Positions 10,879-20,943 are shown, counted from the first letter of the stretch. The stretch is DNA of 64,000 nt from Sabulibacter ruber (GCF_017355955.1 NZ_JAFFID010000001.1:496001-560000); one strand, 5' to 3'. A program made the numbers and translations. Notes: generated by a model from the sequence alone, not told the origin.

Positions 10879-11813
10879 TCATAGGGGGCGTGCTGTTCGC
10901 GCTGCTGAACGTGGCGGCGGGGCTCATCTGGGTGGAACGCCGGATGCTGGCCCTCTGGCAGGACCGCTACGGCCCCAACCGCGCCGGTCCCTTCGGGTTG
11001 TTCATCGTACTCGCCGATACCCTGAAGCTGTTCTTCAAGGAAGACTGGATTCCGCCCCTGGCCGACAAAGTGGTGTTTGTGATTGCTCCGGCCATTGTGC
11101 TGGTGACGGTGCTGCTGGGTTTTGTGGTGGTGCCGTTTGCGCCTGGCATCGTGGTGGCCGACCTCAACATCGGGATTCTGTTTTTCCTGGCCATGTCTTC
11201 CATGGGTGCTTACAGCATCATCCTGGGCGGCTGGGCCTCCAACAACAAGTACTCGCTATTGGGTGCCATGCGCGGCGCGGCCCAGATGATTTCCTACGAG
11301 GTGTTCATGGGACTGGCTATGATGGGCGTGGTGCTTTTGACCGGCACCTTCAACCTGAGCACCATTGTGGAAGCCCAACGTGATCTCTGGTTTTTCATTC
11401 CGCAGATCCTGGGGTTCGTCATCTTCTTCATCGCCGGCGTGGCCGAGACGCACCGCCTGCCCTTTGACATCCCGGAGTCGGAGAGCGAGCTGGTGGCGGG
11501 GTTCCACTCCGAGTACTCGGGCATGAAATTCGGGATGTTCTTTATTGGCGAGTACCTGGGCATAACGCTCATCTCGTGCATGGTGGTGACGCTGTACTTC
11601 GGGGGATGGCTGGGGCCGGGTTTCCTGCCGCCGCTGTTCTGGTTCGCCATCAAGGTGTTCGCCTTCATCAGTCTGTTCATCCTGCTGCGCGCCTCGCTCC
11701 CACGCCCCCGCTACGACCAACTCATGGAATACGGCTGGAAGATCCTGCTCCCCCTTTCCCTGGTGAACCTACTGGTAACGGCGGCCATTGTCCTGATGCA
11801 AAACGAGTCTTAA
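10848..11813 (+). CDS. nuoH: NADH-quinone oxidoreductase subunit H
   Basis: Membrane subunit linking the hydrophilic arm to the proton pumps and lining the quinone chamber. The sequence is hydrophobic throughout (about eight helices) and carries [20 protein letters not shown] near the N-terminus and the acidic loop [20 protein letters not shown], both diagnostic of NuoH. It has 321 residues against about 325 in E. coli. It starts inside the end of nuoG. Confidence 0.97.
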   Translation: MEESTSHYLLIIGGVLFALLNVAAGLIWVERRMLALWQDRYGPNRAGPFGLFIVLADTLKLFFKEDWIPPLADKVVFVIAPAIVLVTVLLGFVVVPFAPGIVVADLNIGILFFLAMSSMGAYSIILGGWASNNKYSLLGAMRGAAQMISYEVFMGLAMMGVVLLTGTFNLSTIVEAQRDLWFFIPQILGFVIFFIAGVAETHRLPFDIPESESELVAGFHSEYSGMKFGMFFIGEYLGITLISCMVVTLYFGGWLGPGFLPPLFWFAIKVFAFISLFILLRASLPRPRYDQLMEYGWKILLPLSLVNLLVTAAIVLMQNES

Positions 11814-11867
11814 CGCATAAATCCGTCATCGCTCTGGCTGGGCCCTGGCATAAAGAAAGGAGCTGAT

Positions 11868-12383
11868 ATGTTTAGTATTCTTAGAAGCATGGGGTTAACC
11901 TTCCTGCACGCGTTCCACAAGCGCGACACCATCCAGTACCCCGAGGAAAAAGCCAAACTCTCCACCCGCTGGCGGGGCCGGATTGTGCTCACCCGCGACC
12001 CCGACATGGGCGAGCGCTGCGTGGGTTGCTACCTGTGCGCCGCGGCCTGCCCGGTAGACTGTATCTCGCTGCAATCCACGGAGGACGAGAACGGCCGCCG
12101 CTACCCGGATTTTTTCCGGATCAACTTCTCGCGCTGCATTTTCTGCGGGTTCTGCGAAGAGGCCTGCCCCACCTACGCCATCCAGCTCATCCCCGACTTT
12201 GAGATGGCCGAGTACAACCGCCAGAACCTCGTCTACGAGAAGGAAGACCTGCTCATTGACGGGCAGGGCAAATACCCGGGCTACAACTACTACAAAGTGG
12301 CGGGCATGGCCATCGGGGGCAAGGACAAAGGCGAAGGCATCAATGAGAATCCGCCGGTGAACGTCAAGAGCCTCCTGCCCTAA
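11868..12383 (+). CDS. nuoI: NADH-quinone oxidoreductase subunit I (two [4Fe-4S] clusters)
   Basis: Ferredoxin-like subunit carrying clusters N6a and N6b. The two motifs are Cys51-x2-Cys54-x2-Cys57-x3-Cys61-Pro and Cys90-x2-Cys93-x2-Cys96-x3-Cys100-Pro. The 171-residue length is normal. A purine-rich AAAGAAAGGAG stretch lies at 11852-11862, six bases before the ATG. It is 54 bases after nuoH and 11 before nuoJ. Confidence 0.97.
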   Translation: MFSILRSMGLTFLHAFHKRDTIQYPEEKAKLSTRWRGRIVLTRDPDMGERCVGCYLCAAACPVDCISLQSTEDENGRRYPDFFRINFSRCIFCGFCEEACPTYAIQLIPDFEMAEYNRQNLVYEKEDLLIDGQGKYPGYNYYKVAGMAIGGKDKGEGINENPPVNVKSLLP

Positions 12384-12394
12384 CCAGAACTGCC

Positions 12395-12922
12395 ATGGAA
12401 CTGACCTTTTTCATCGCCGCTGCCGTCGCTGTTTTGGCCACCATCATGGTGGTGACCCAGTACAACCTCATCCATGCGCTGCTGTACCTGGTGGTGTCTT
12501 TTCTGGCTATTTCGGTGGTGTTTTTCACGTTGGGGGCTCCTTTCATGGCGGCCCTGGAGATCATCATCTACGCCGGGGCCATTGTGGTGCTCATCATCTT
12601 CGTGATCATGATGCTGAACCTCACCCAAGAAGACATCCAGCACGAAAAGGAATGGCTCAAGCCCCGCATCTGGATCGGCCCGGCGGTGTTGTCTATGATT
12701 CTCCTGGTGGAGCTGGTCTACATTGTCACCGCTGATACCCCGGACACCTACCGCAGCACGCCCGTGGAGGCGCAGGCCGTAGGCATGTCTTTGTTTGGGC
12801 CGTACGTGCTAGGTGTGCAGTTGAGCGGCATGCTGCTGATGGCGGGCATTGTGGGCGCCTATCATTTGGGCCGGCAGAAAAAGAAAGTAATCCACCGCTT
12901 TTTGGAAAGGACCGACGCATGA
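12395..12922 (+). CDS. nuoJ: NADH-quinone oxidoreductase subunit J
   Basis: Membrane subunit of the proton-pumping arm. Five hydrophobic segments are visible, including the family-typical third helix region [20 protein letters not shown], whose pi-bulge and conserved Glu and Tyr take part in coupling in known structures. It has 175 residues. The end overlaps nuoK by ATGA, indicating translational coupling. Confidence 0.95.
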   Translation: MELTFFIAAAVAVLATIMVVTQYNLIHALLYLVVSFLAISVVFFTLGAPFMAALEIIIYAGAIVVLIIFVIMMLNLTQEDIQHEKEWLKPRIWIGPAVLSMILLVELVYIVTADTPDTYRSTPVEAQAVGMSLFGPYVLGVQLSGMLLMAGIVGAYHLGRQKKKVIHRFLERTDA

Positions 12923-13227
12923 ATACGCTCCCCATGGAATATGGCCTGCTGCTGGCGGGCATCCTCTTCGTCATCGGGCTGGTGAGTCTGCTCATCCGGC
13001 GCAACATCATCTTCATGCTCATCTCGGTGGAGATCATGCTCAATGCCGCCGGACTGGCTTTCATAGTGGCCGGGGCCCGCTGGGCCCAGGCCGATGGGCA
13101 GGTCATGTTCATTTTCATCATCACCATGGCGGCCGCCGAGGTCTCCGTAGGTCTGGCCCTGATCCTTCAGTTGTACCATAACCTGAAAACCCTTGACAGC
13201 GACGCAGCCAACCTAATGCACGGATAG
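12919..13227 (+). CDS. nuoK: NADH-quinone oxidoreductase subunit K
   Basis: Small Mrp-related membrane subunit (102 residues, three helices). The conserved intramembrane glutamates lie in [14 protein letters not shown] and [14 protein letters not shown]. It overlaps nuoJ by four bases and ends two bases before nuoL. Confidence 0.96.
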   Translation: MNTLPMEYGLLLAGILFVIGLVSLLIRRNIIFMLISVEIMLNAAGLAFIVAGARWAQADGQVMFIFIITMAAAEVSVGLALILQLYHNLKTLDSDAANLMHG

Positions 13228-13229
13228 CT

Positions 13230-15122
13230 ATGGAAAATCTACTCTGGGTCATCCCCACTTTGCCTTTCTTAGGTGCCCTTCTGCTGATTCTGCTGGGCGG
13301 CAGGTTATCCCGCCCGCTGGTGTCTGCCATAGGCGTAGGCAGCGTGGGTTTATCTGCCGTGCTCACGTTGCTCCTGGGTTTCCAGTTTTTATCCGATGCT
13401 CCGGCCGGAGGCGTGTACCGGCAGGAAGTCTGGCAATGGTTTAACGTAGCGGGCTTCAATCCGTCCATTGCGTTTCACCTCGATGCTCTGTCTTTGGTGT
13501 TCATCTTCGTGATCACGTTCGTGGGGTTCCTCATTCACCTGTACTCCACTGCCTACATGGCCGGGGACGAGGGTTTCACCCGCTTCTTTGCCTACATGAA
13601 CCTATTTGTGGGCTCCATGCTGGTGCTGGTGCTCGCCGATAACCTGCTGCTCCTGTACCTGGGCTGGGAAGGCGTGGGTTTGTGCAGTTACCTTTTGATC
13701 GGGTTTTGGTATAAAGAGCCCCAAAATGGCTATGCCGCCCGCAAGGCGTTCATCATCACCCGCGTGGGCGACACGGCCATGGCCATCGGGCTGTTCATGC
13801 TCTTCCGGTATTTCGGGACGCTGCACATCCAGACCATCTCCACGGAGGCGGCGCAAGCCTGGTCCGTGGGCGCGCAGCCGGCCGTGATTATTGCCTTCCT
13901 GCTGCTGGGCGGAGCCGTAGGGAAATCGGGTCAATTACCGCTGCAGACCTGGCTCCCCGATGCCATGGCCGGTCCCACGCCGGTGAGTGCCTTGATCCAT
14001 GCGGCGACCATGGTGACGGCCGGCGTGTACCTCATTGCCCGGATGCACGTGCTGTTTGAACTGGCACCGGTGGCCCAGTTTACGGTGGCGGTGATTGGGG
14101 CATTGACGTTACTTTTAGCAGGATTCTCCGCACTCACCCAATCGGACCTGAAGCGGGTGCTGGCGTACTCCACCATCAGCCAGATTGGCTACATGTTTCT
14201 GGCCTTGGGCGTGGGCGCCTGGAGCGCGGGAATTTTCCATTTCATGATCCATGCCTTCTTCAAAGCGCTCCTCTTCCTGGCGGCCGGGGCTATCATCATC
14301 TCCCTGCACCATGAGCAGAACATGTTCAAGATGGGCGGGCTGAAAGAGAAAATGCCGGCCGTGTTCTGGACCTTCCTGATTGGGGCGGCTTCCCTGGCGG
14401 CCCTGCCTTTGGTAACGGCGGGTTTCTACAGCAAAGACCAGATTCTGTGGCTGGCGCTGGCCGGTGAAAGAGGCAATATCTGGCTGTATGTAGCCGGGCT
14501 TACGGGCGCGTTCATCACGGCCATTTACACCTTCCGCATGGTGTTCATCACTTTCTTCGGCGAAGCCAAAACGCACCTGGAGCATCCGCCGGGTAAGCTG
14601 ATTATTCTGCCGCTGGTGGTGCTGGCGGTCCTATCCACCGTGGCGGGCTTTATTGAGCTGCCGCATAACTTCGGGCACGTGGTGCTGTTCTCTTCCTTTT
14701 TGAGCCCGGTTTTGCCAAATCTGGTCGTAAACGAGAGCATGGCGCCCACCGAGTGGATGTTCCAGGCCATTGCGGCGGCGTTCTCCTTGGCCGGGGTTTT
14801 CATCGCTTATCTGGTGTACCTCCGGAGACCCGCCCTGCATGAGGCCATCCGGAACTCGGCCCTGGCCATGGCGCTGCACCGGTTCTGGTACGCGGGTTGG
14901 GGTTTTGACCGGCTCTATGATAAGCTCTTCGTGCAGCCTTTCGTCTACATGGCTACCCTCAACAAGAACGATTTCATTGAATCTTTCTATAATCTCCTGG
15001 TCCACATCGCCCGGATTTTGAACCGGGGGTTGGCCCACACGCAGAGCGGCATCCTGCGCTGGTACATGATGGGCGTGGTAGTGGGTGCCCTTGTGATCAT
15101 CACCATAAGTCTACTCCCATGA
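13230..15122 (+). CDS. nuoL: NADH-quinone oxidoreductase subunit L (antiporter-like)
   Basis: Distal proton-pumping subunit of 630 residues. The Mrp-antiporter core is clear: the functional Glu in LLYLGWEGVGLCSYLLIGFW, the lysine region GKSGQLPLQTWLPDAMAGP and LKRVLAYSTISQIGYM. The C-terminal extension after about residue 500 corresponds to the lateral helix and terminal transmembrane segment that set NuoL apart from NuoM and NuoN. It overlaps nuoM by four bases. Confidence 0.97.
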   Translation: MENLLWVIPTLPFLGALLLILLGGRLSRPLVSAIGVGSVGLSAVLTLLLGFQFLSDAPAGGVYRQEVWQWFNVAGFNPSIAFHLDALSLVFIFVITFVGFLIHLYSTAYMAGDEGFTRFFAYMNLFVGSMLVLVLADNLLLLYLGWEGVGLCSYLLIGFWYKEPQNGYAARKAFIITRVGDTAMAIGLFMLFRYFGTLHIQTISTEAAQAWSVGAQPAVIIAFLLLGGAVGKSGQLPLQTWLPDAMAGPTPVSALIHAATMVTAGVYLIARMHVLFELAPVAQFTVAVIGALTLLLAGFSALTQSDLKRVLAYSTISQIGYMFLALGVGAWSAGIFHFMIHAFFKALLFLAAGAIIISLHHEQNMFKMGGLKEKMPAVFWTFLIGAASLAALPLVTAGFYSKDQILWLALAGERGNIWLYVAGLTGAFITAIYTFRMVFITFFGEAKTHLEHPPGKLIILPLVVLAVLSTVAGFIELPHNFGHVVLFSSFLSPVLPNLVVNESMAPTEWMFQAIAAAFSLAGVFIAYLVYLRRPALHEAIRNSALAMALHRFWYAGWGFDRLYDKLFVQPFVYMATLNKNDFIESFYNLLVHIARILNRGLAHTQSGILRWYMMGVVVGALVIITISLLP

Positions 15123-16696
15123 TACTGGCCTGGCTTCTTGTTCTTTTACTCGTGGGGGGCGTGCTGGCCTGGGTCAGTGACCGCGTCCATGCTCAGCTGC
15201 CCCGCTGGGTGGCTTTGTCCGTGACGATGGCCTGCCTGCTCATCACGCTGTTCCTCTGGCTCGAAACCCCGGCCCCGGTCAACTCCACCGATACCTGGCT
15301 TTTGCGGTACGAAGTGCCTTGGATTCCGCAGTGGGGCGTTTCCTTTTCCCTGGCACTGGACGGGCTGAGTCTGCTCATGTTGGCTTTAACGTTCTTCATC
15401 GGGCTCGTTTCCGTGCTGATTTCCTGGAAAGAGATCAAAAACAGGGTAGGCTTCTTCCACTTTAACATCCTCTGGGTGTTGGCGGGGATTACGGGCGTGT
15501 TCCTGACCATGGACCTTTTCCTGTTTTACTTTTTCTGGGAGGTGATGCTCATTCCCATGTACTTCCTCATCGGGATTTGGGGGCACGAGAACCGGACGTA
15601 CGCCGCCTACAAGTTCTTCATCTTCACCCAGGCCAGCGGGCTGCTCATGCTCTTGTCCATCCTGGGCTTGTACTTTGTGCACGGCGCGGCCACGGGCAGC
15701 TACTCCTTCAACTACTTTGACCTCTTGGGCACCGATTTCACGCCGAAAACGGGTAAATGGCTCATGGCGGGATTTCTGGCGGCGTTCCTGGTGAAACTGC
15801 CCGTGGTGCCGTTCCATTCCTGGCTCCCGGATGCCCACTCACAAGCGCCTACCGCTGGCAGCGTGATTTTGGCGGGACTTCTGCTGAAAACGGGGGCTTA
15901 CGGGCTGCTGCGTTTTGTGATACCGCTTTTTCCCGAGAACGCGGAAATTTTCGCCCCTTGGGCGATGTTCCTGGGCGTGCTGGGCATCCTGTACGGCGCC
16001 ATCCTGGCCTTCGCGCAGACCGATCTGAAACGCCTCATCGCCTACACCAGCGTCAGCCATATGGGCTTTGTGGTGCTGGGAGTTTTCGCCTTTAACCAGT
16101 TGGCGTACCAGGGCGTGGTGATGCAGATGATTACCCACGGCATCAGCACGGGAGCCTTGTTCATTCTGGCGGGTTTCCTGTATGACCGACTGCACACCCG
16201 CGACATCAGGCGAATGGGTGGTTTTTGGGCCGAAATCCCGAAAATGGGCGTCATGGCTTTGGTGTTTGTGATGGCATCTCTGGGGCTTCCCGGTTTAGGA
16301 AATTTCATCGCCGAGTTCCTCACACTGCTGGGTTCCTGGGTGGCCAATCCCTTGCTTACCATTTTCGCTACGGTGGGGTTGGTGGCTGCCACGGTTTACT
16401 CACTGCGCATCATGCAGAAAGTGTTCTACGGGAAGAGGGAGAACACCCACTCCCTGCCTGATCTTTCTTTAAGAGAGTACCTGATTGCTTTGCCCCTGGT
16501 AGCAGCCATTCTGTGGCTGGGGTTGTATCCGCAACCTGTCCTGAACCGGGCGCAGGCTTCTCTGGAAGAACAGTTACAGGCCTATACTTCCCCCCTCCAG
16601 AAATCTTCATCATCGGGCCAGGTTAGCCTGAAGGTTCTTCCGCCAGATTCAGTCCTAATCCCTAAACCGAAAGGAGCCAGCCATGCGCTTAAATGA
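15119..16696 (+). CDS. nuoM: NADH-quinone oxidoreductase subunit M (antiporter-like)
   Basis: Second antiporter-like pump subunit, 525 residues. The functional Glu lies in YFFWEVMLIPMYFLIGIW, and the lysine-bearing segments are LLLKTGAYGLLRF and LKRLIAYTSVSHMGFV. A Ser/Pro-rich tail of about 40 residues after the last helix is longer than in E. coli NuoM (about 509 residues) and overlaps the nuoN start by 14 bases. Confidence 0.97.
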   Translation: MILAWLLVLLLVGGVLAWVSDRVHAQLPRWVALSVTMACLLITLFLWLETPAPVNSTDTWLLRYEVPWIPQWGVSFSLALDGLSLLMLALTFFIGLVSVLISWKEIKNRVGFFHFNILWVLAGITGVFLTMDLFLFYFFWEVMLIPMYFLIGIWGHENRTYAAYKFFIFTQASGLLMLLSILGLYFVHGAATGSYSFNYFDLLGTDFTPKTGKWLMAGFLAAFLVKLPVVPFHSWLPDAHSQAPTAGSVILAGLLLKTGAYGLLRFVIPLFPENAEIFAPWAMFLGVLGILYGAILAFAQTDLKRLIAYTSVSHMGFVVLGVFAFNQLAYQGVVMQMITHGISTGALFILAGFLYDRLHTRDIRRMGGFWAEIPKMGVMALVFVMASLGLPGLGNFIAEFLTLLGSWVANPLLTIFATVGLVAATVYSLRIMQKVFYGKRENTHSLPDLSLREYLIALPLVAAILWLGLYPQPVLNRAQASLEEQLQAYTSPLQKSSSSGQVSLKVLPPDSVLIPKPKGASHALK

Positions 16697-18134
16697 TTTG
16701 CTGTATCTTCTTCCGCTGCTGGTGCTGGTAGCGGCCGCCATTCTCACCATGCTGGCCGTGGCGGTGAAACGCAACCACCGGGTCATATTTGGCATTACCA
16801 TTCTGGCGCATTTGGTGGCGTTGGCGGTGCTGCTGGACCTGCGGGGCATCCAGGCTTCCCTCCCGCCGCTACTGATGGTAGACGGATGGGGCGTGTTCAA
16901 CATGGGGCTCATTCTCTGGACTTCCCTGGGCGTGACCATGATGTCGTATGCCTATTTTGAGCAACGGGAAGAACGCAAAGAAGAATACTATATACTGCTA
17001 CTGCTGGCTACGCTGGGCGCTTGTGTGCTGGTCATCAGCCAGCATTTCATGGCCCTGTTTCTGGGACTGGAAGTACTGAGCGTATCGTTGTACGCGCTCA
17101 TCTCCTACCTGCGTACCCGCGAGAAATCCGATGAAGCGGGCATTAAGTACCTTATTCTTGCGGCTATGTCCTCGGCTTTTCTTTTGTTTGGGATGGCCCT
17201 GATGTATGCGGTTACGGGCACCATGTCCTTTCCTGAAATTGGCGCTTACCTGCGCTCCACCCAGGAGATTCCGCTGTTGTTTTTAACCGGTTTCGGGCTG
17301 ACGGTGGTGGGCATTGGGTTTAAACTGGGGGTGGCCCCTTTTCATATGTGGGCCCCGGATGTGTACGAAGGCGCTCCGGCCCCGGTGTCGGCGTTCATTG
17401 CCACGGTGTCTAAAGGCGGAATGGTGGGTCTGATGGTCCGGTTTGTCACCGAAACAGGCGGCTACCGCAACACCAGCATGCTGTTGATCTTCACCATAAT
17501 CGCGGCCGCCTCCATGCTGGCAGGAAACCTCCTGGCCCTTCGGCAGAAGAACATCAAACGCTTGCTCGCCTATTCTTCCATAGCGCATTTGGGGTACCTG
17601 CTGGTGGCGTTTCTGGCCGGGAACCAGTTGGGCGTGGAGGCCGTGAGCTTCTATTTGGTGGCGTATTTCATTACCACCTTGGGCACCTTTGGCGTGGTGG
17701 CTCTCCTCTCAGACAACGAACGGGATGCCGACCAACTGGAAGATTACCGCGGATTGTTCTGGCTCCGACCGGGTACGGCAGCCGTCTTCACGGCCATGCT
17801 GCTTTCGTTGGCGGGCATCCCGCTCACGGCAGGGTTTTTGGGCAAGTTTTACCTGCTGGCGTCGGGGGTAAACACGCAACAGTGGGTTTTGGTGATCATG
17901 CTGGTGCTGAACAGTGTGGTGGGGCTGTACTATTACATCAGGGTGATTGCCGTAATGTTTGCCCAACCCGAACAAGCCCCCGAAGCCCGCAAGGTGCTGC
18001 ACCCGGCCATTTCCTTCGCCAGCGGCGCCACCATGGCGGCCCTTGCCCTCTTGCTTCTCTGGATTGGGGTTTACCCTACCACGCTGGTGCAGTTGATCAG
18101 AGGATTGCTGGTCACGTTTATGGCCTCGCGGTAA
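16683..18134 (+). CDS. nuoN: NADH-quinone oxidoreductase subunit N (antiporter-like)
   Basis: Third antiporter-like subunit and last gene of the operon, 483 residues. The functional Glu is in LFLGLEVLSVSLYALISY. Lysine segments are VSKGGMVGLMVRF and IKRLLAYSSIAHLGYLL. No clear terminator follows. The 150 bases to the convergent oxidoreductase gene contain only CTGTTTTACGCCTC and a T-rich patch around 18173-18205. Confidence 0.96.
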   Translation: MRLNDLLYLLPLLVLVAAAILTMLAVAVKRNHRVIFGITILAHLVALAVLLDLRGIQASLPPLLMVDGWGVFNMGLILWTSLGVTMMSYAYFEQREERKEEYYILLLLATLGACVLVISQHFMALFLGLEVLSVSLYALISYLRTREKSDEAGIKYLILAAMSSAFLLFGMALMYAVTGTMSFPEIGAYLRSTQEIPLLFLTGFGLTVVGIGFKLGVAPFHMWAPDVYEGAPAPVSAFIATVSKGGMVGLMVRFVTETGGYRNTSMLLIFTIIAAASMLAGNLLALRQKNIKRLLAYSSIAHLGYLLVAFLAGNQLGVEAVSFYLVAYFITTLGTFGVVALLSDNERDADQLEDYRGLFWLRPGTAAVFTAMLLSLAGIPLTAGFLGKFYLLASGVNTQQWVLVIMLVLNSVVGLYYYIRVIAVMFAQPEQAPEARKVLHPAISFASGATMAALALLLLWIGVYPTTLVQLIRGLLVTFMASR

Positions 18135-18284
18135 AACCAACTCCTCAGTGCACCCATTCAACCTCAAACTATTCTGTTTTACGCCTCTTTTCCTTGATTT
18201 CCCCCAAAAGTATGCATGTACTAGAAAAGCACACCGTCCCCTGAAAACTGGCAGGAGCCGGGCTAACCCAAACGCAAATGCAGG

Positions 18285-19313
18285 TTACTCCGGAACTCTT
18301 ACCACCACTTTCCCTACTGTTTTACCGATCTGGAAGAGGTAAATGGCCTCATGCATCTGGTTAAAACCGAAGACGTGGCCAATGTGCTGGGGCTGAAGTT
18401 GCAGTTCCTGCAGACCACCCAGCAATTGGTGCATCAGTTCGGTTTGCTCATAGAGGTAGATGAGGTTAAAACCCATCAGGGATTTGTTTTCGGTGGGCAG
18501 CCGCAGGGGATCGATTTTGGGCCGATGCAGGAATTTCCAGATGAGTTTGGGGTAGTTGGGTTTAGAACCGTGGCTGGAGAAACTGGCGTTTCCGTATACC
18601 ACCATGCGGCCCATAGGCGCTAAGGCATTCCACCCGATCTGCAGCACTTTGCCGCCAATGCATTCCATGATCAGGTGGAGCGGTTTGTTTTGGAGCTCTT
18701 TTGCCAGTTTCAGGGCAAAATCAGGACCGCGCAGGATCACGGCATCATAGGCTTCTTCTTTTCGCAGAAAGTCAACTTTATCGGCTTGGCCCACTGTCCC
18801 GATGGTATACGCCCCCAATTTCTTGCAAATCCTGTTGGCCAGTATACCAACCCCGCCCGCCGCACTATGGATGAGGACGGTCATTCCCTGCTGCAGGTTG
18901 CACAGTTGCGTGAGGGCGTAGTAGGCGGTGAGCCCCTGCACCAGGAACCCCGCTCCTTCCTCAAAACTCCAACTATTGGGCAGACCAATGACATAGCGCC
19001 GGTGGATGTTGATGTGCGACACGTACCCGCCGAACTTAGTAGCCCCCATGACCTTGTCACCCACCTTCCATTCCTGCACCTGATCTCCTACGGCAATGAC
19101 CTCGCCGGAGAATTCCAGACCGGGAATGAAGGAGCCTTTGGGCGTAGCACTGTACAGCCCCTGCATGGCAAAAATATCGGCGAAGTTCAGCCCCACCGCC
19201 CTCACCTGTACACATACCTCTTCGGGACCCGGTGGAGGTAGGGTTTCAGACTGCAGGGCCAGGTTCTTGATGGAACCAGCCTTGGGCATCCGGTATACTT
19301 GGCGTTGGAGCAT
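18285..19313 (-). CDS. Zinc-independent MDR-family NAD(P)H:quinone oxidoreductase-like protein
   Basis: A medium-chain dehydrogenase/reductase of 342 residues, closest in style to quinone oxidoreductases and the VAT-1 group. Visible: GroES-like N-domain with VGLNFADIFAMQGLYS and PGLEFSGEVIAVGDQV, and the nucleotide-binding motif HSAAGGVGILANRICKKLGA (AAGGVG fingerprint). The Cys ligands of the structural zinc loop of alcohol dehydrogenases are absent. The substrate cannot be predicted. It is transcribed towards nuoN and is probably monocistronic. Confidence 0.88.
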   Translation of the reverse strand: MLQRQVYRMPKAGSIKNLALQSETLPPPGPEEVCVQVRAVGLNFADIFAMQGLYSATPKGSFIPGLEFSGEVIAVGDQVQEWKVGDKVMGATKFGGYVSHINIHRRYVIGLPNSWSFEEGAGFLVQGLTAYYALTQLCNLQQGMTVLIHSAAGGVGILANRICKKLGAYTIGTVGQADKVDFLRKEEAYDAVILRGPDFALKLAKELQNKPLHLIMECIGGKVLQIGWNALAPMGRMVVYGNASFSSHGSKPNYPKLIWKFLHRPKIDPLRLPTENKSLMGFNLIYLYEQTELMHQLLGGLQELQLQPQHIGHVFGFNQMHEAIYLFQIGKTVGKVVVRVPE

Positions 19314-19370
19314 ACTGCTTACGTATTATGAAAAGGCGCTTGGAGGAGCACGGTTGAACAAGTAATAAAT

Positions 19371-19399
19371 AACCCCTTCTGCTTTAGGCAAAAGGGGTT
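19371..19399 (-). terminator. Hairpin terminator downstream of the small membrane gene
   Basis: AACCCCTT (19371-19378) pairs with AAGGGGTT (19392-19399), extended inward by TGC/GCA, with a short loop. It lies 155 bases after the end of the minus-strand gene at 19554 and upstream of the oxidoreductase start at 19313. T-rich flanks occur on both sides, so it may work in either direction. Confidence 0.6.
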
Positions 19400-19553
19400 T
19401 TAAGGCTCTTTTTCAGAAAATAAGAAGGAAAAGGAGGAATAAAACTCCAACTATTGTTTTCCTATTTTCCTGAAGAGAATCAGGAATAATTTTTCAATGA
19501 TGGGGTTGGCAGGTGAACTGAATTACCAACGAGTAATGGCTTGGTATTTCAAC

Positions 19554-19814
19554 TTAACCGGCATTCTCCTGGCTAGCAGTTGAACCATCTCCTGTATTCC
19601 CAGACGTGTTGGTTAATCCGCTGAAAGCGTTGGTGACACTATCTGCAAGGGCTCTTCTTCTTTCTTTACCAAGAGAAGCCCCAACCACCAGACCTACACC
19701 GGCGCCCAAGAGGGAAAGTAAAACAGGTTTTTTGCTCACAACTGACTTTACATTTTTGAATAAAGACTTATTTTTTGAGCCTTTGACTTTCTTATTCTTT
19801 TTATCCTTTGACAT
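19554..19814 (-). CDS. Small Lys-rich single-helix membrane protein (YtxH-like)
   Basis: An 86-residue protein of unknown function. It has a very Lys-rich N-terminus (about 1-28), one glycine-rich membrane helix (LLSLLGAGVGLVVGASLG, about 33-50), a charged KERRR stop and a polar Ser/Thr/Gly tail. The next gene upstream (19935-20231) has the same plan, so the two are probably paralogs. The layout resembles YtxH/gas-vesicle-GvpP-type small stress proteins, but no motif confirms this. Confidence 0.65.
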   Translation of the reverse strand: MSKDKKNKKVKGSKNKSLFKNVKSVVSKKPVLLSLLGAGVGLVVGASLGKERRRALADSVTNAFSGLTNTSGNTGDGSTASQENAG

Positions 19815-19934
19815 AGTTTTATCTTGAGTTTTACTGTAAATTAACGATAGGAAATATACTGAATCTGATACGTAGTTCCCGTTATCTGTATAGACTACGC
19901 CAACTCTTTCTTTTGGTTCGTTAAGATTTTGTTT

Positions 19935-20231
19935 CTAAACGTTTTCTATGGCAAAGGGCTTGGGTGATTTGTCTTGTTTGGCGGGCTTGACCTGTTTGGG
20001 TGGTTTGTCCTTTTTACCTGCTTTGGCTTTGGGGGTTCCAATATCCTTGATGGCTTTTGTTACCCTTTCAATCAGGCTACCGGCTTTTTCTGGTCCTATG
20101 GCCGAAGCCAGGGCCACTCCCGCTCCCACGGCTCCCAACATCCCATAGAGGATGCGGTTATCTTTTATAAAAGGTTTAACCGCTCTGTAAAAGGAATTAT
20201 GCTTGTTCTTTTTTTTCTTCTTTTTGCCCAT
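19935..20231 (-). CDS. Small Lys-rich single-helix membrane protein, paralog of its neighbour
   Basis: A 98-residue protein with N-terminus MGKKKKKKNKHNS, a predicted helix YGMLGAVGAGVALASAIG (about 29-46), an amphipathic stretch ending near residue 66 and a Lys/Pro-rich low-complexity tail (KPPKQVKPAKQDKSPK). It is 120 bases upstream of its shorter paralog on the same strand. No function can be assigned. The basic ends suggest nucleic-acid or phospholipid contact (inference). Confidence 0.65.
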   Translation of the reverse strand: MGKKKKKKNKHNSFYRAVKPFIKDNRILYGMLGAVGAGVALASAIGPEKAGSLIERVTKAIKDIGTPKAKAGKKDKPPKQVKPAKQDKSPKPFAIENV

Positions 20232-20721
20232 TGTCTTAGAAATGAGAGAATTAGTTTACCGGCCGCTGCACTTTCCTCCTTCACTTATTTCTGTTTGGGC
20301 TTTTGTACGCGCAGATAGTACCTGAGTTCTAACCTGCAAGGCAATCAAAGAAATTTACACTTTAAAATTAGTAAGTGGCCGTGCTTTGTTCATGCCTAAT
20401 CGTTGACCTTTGTTCAAGCAAATTCTGGTTTTCCTGAGCTAACAGGTGTAAACCTTTAGCGGATGACTTCCTACTTCTTTCCAATCTTAACCAATAGAAA
20501 GACCACCAAGATTTGGAAGCTTTTGAATTCATTTACAGTCTTATTTCACCATTAAATAGCTAAAAAGAAAAACTAGCACTGCTTTTGCTTGAGGGATTTA
20601 CCAAGGTAAAACTTTCAGAACTAAGGAGAGTAGGCATTTGAATTATGCAATAGTTCCAGATCTTACCATAAAATTTTGAAAAAGTAGAACCTTACTACTA
20701 GCAACTTAAGTATATTTCCGC
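20232..20721. other. 490-base intergenic region, nothing recognised
   Basis: AT-rich. It probably contains the promoter of the minus-strand small membrane proteins and that of the small plus-strand gene at 20722. No hairpin, repeat family or RNA gene was recognised. Confidence 0.5.
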
Positions 20722-20943
20722 ATGGATAAACATGCTCTTGAAGAGGTTTCGAAGGAAGTGTTGGATATTATCATAAGAAATTACCCTTTGCCTTTGAAGA
20801 AGGAAATAGGTAATCTCTTTGACACCACTTTCATTTGTTTTTATCCATCTGTGGAGCCAGAATGGAATGAATTGAACGTGGTGGCATTCTCAATTCACTG
20901 CGATTCCTGCCACAACTATTACATAGCCGCTCCCAAAGGGTAG
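20722..20943 (+). CDS. Hypothetical small protein with a CDSCH motif
   Basis: A 73-residue open frame: a helical N-terminal third (KHALEEVSKEVLDIIIRNY) and a hydrophobic/aromatic C-terminal part ending in HCDSCHNYYIAAPKG. The Cys-x2-Cys-His cluster could bind metal (inference). ATG start, no clear ribosome-binding site, in an AT-rich stretch. The composition looks protein-like, but no family was recognised. It is followed after 110 bases by a strong terminator. Confidence 0.45.
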   Translation: MDKHALEEVSKEVLDIIIRNYPLPLKKEIGNLFDTTFICFYPSVEPEWNELNVVAFSIHCDSCHNYYIAAPKG

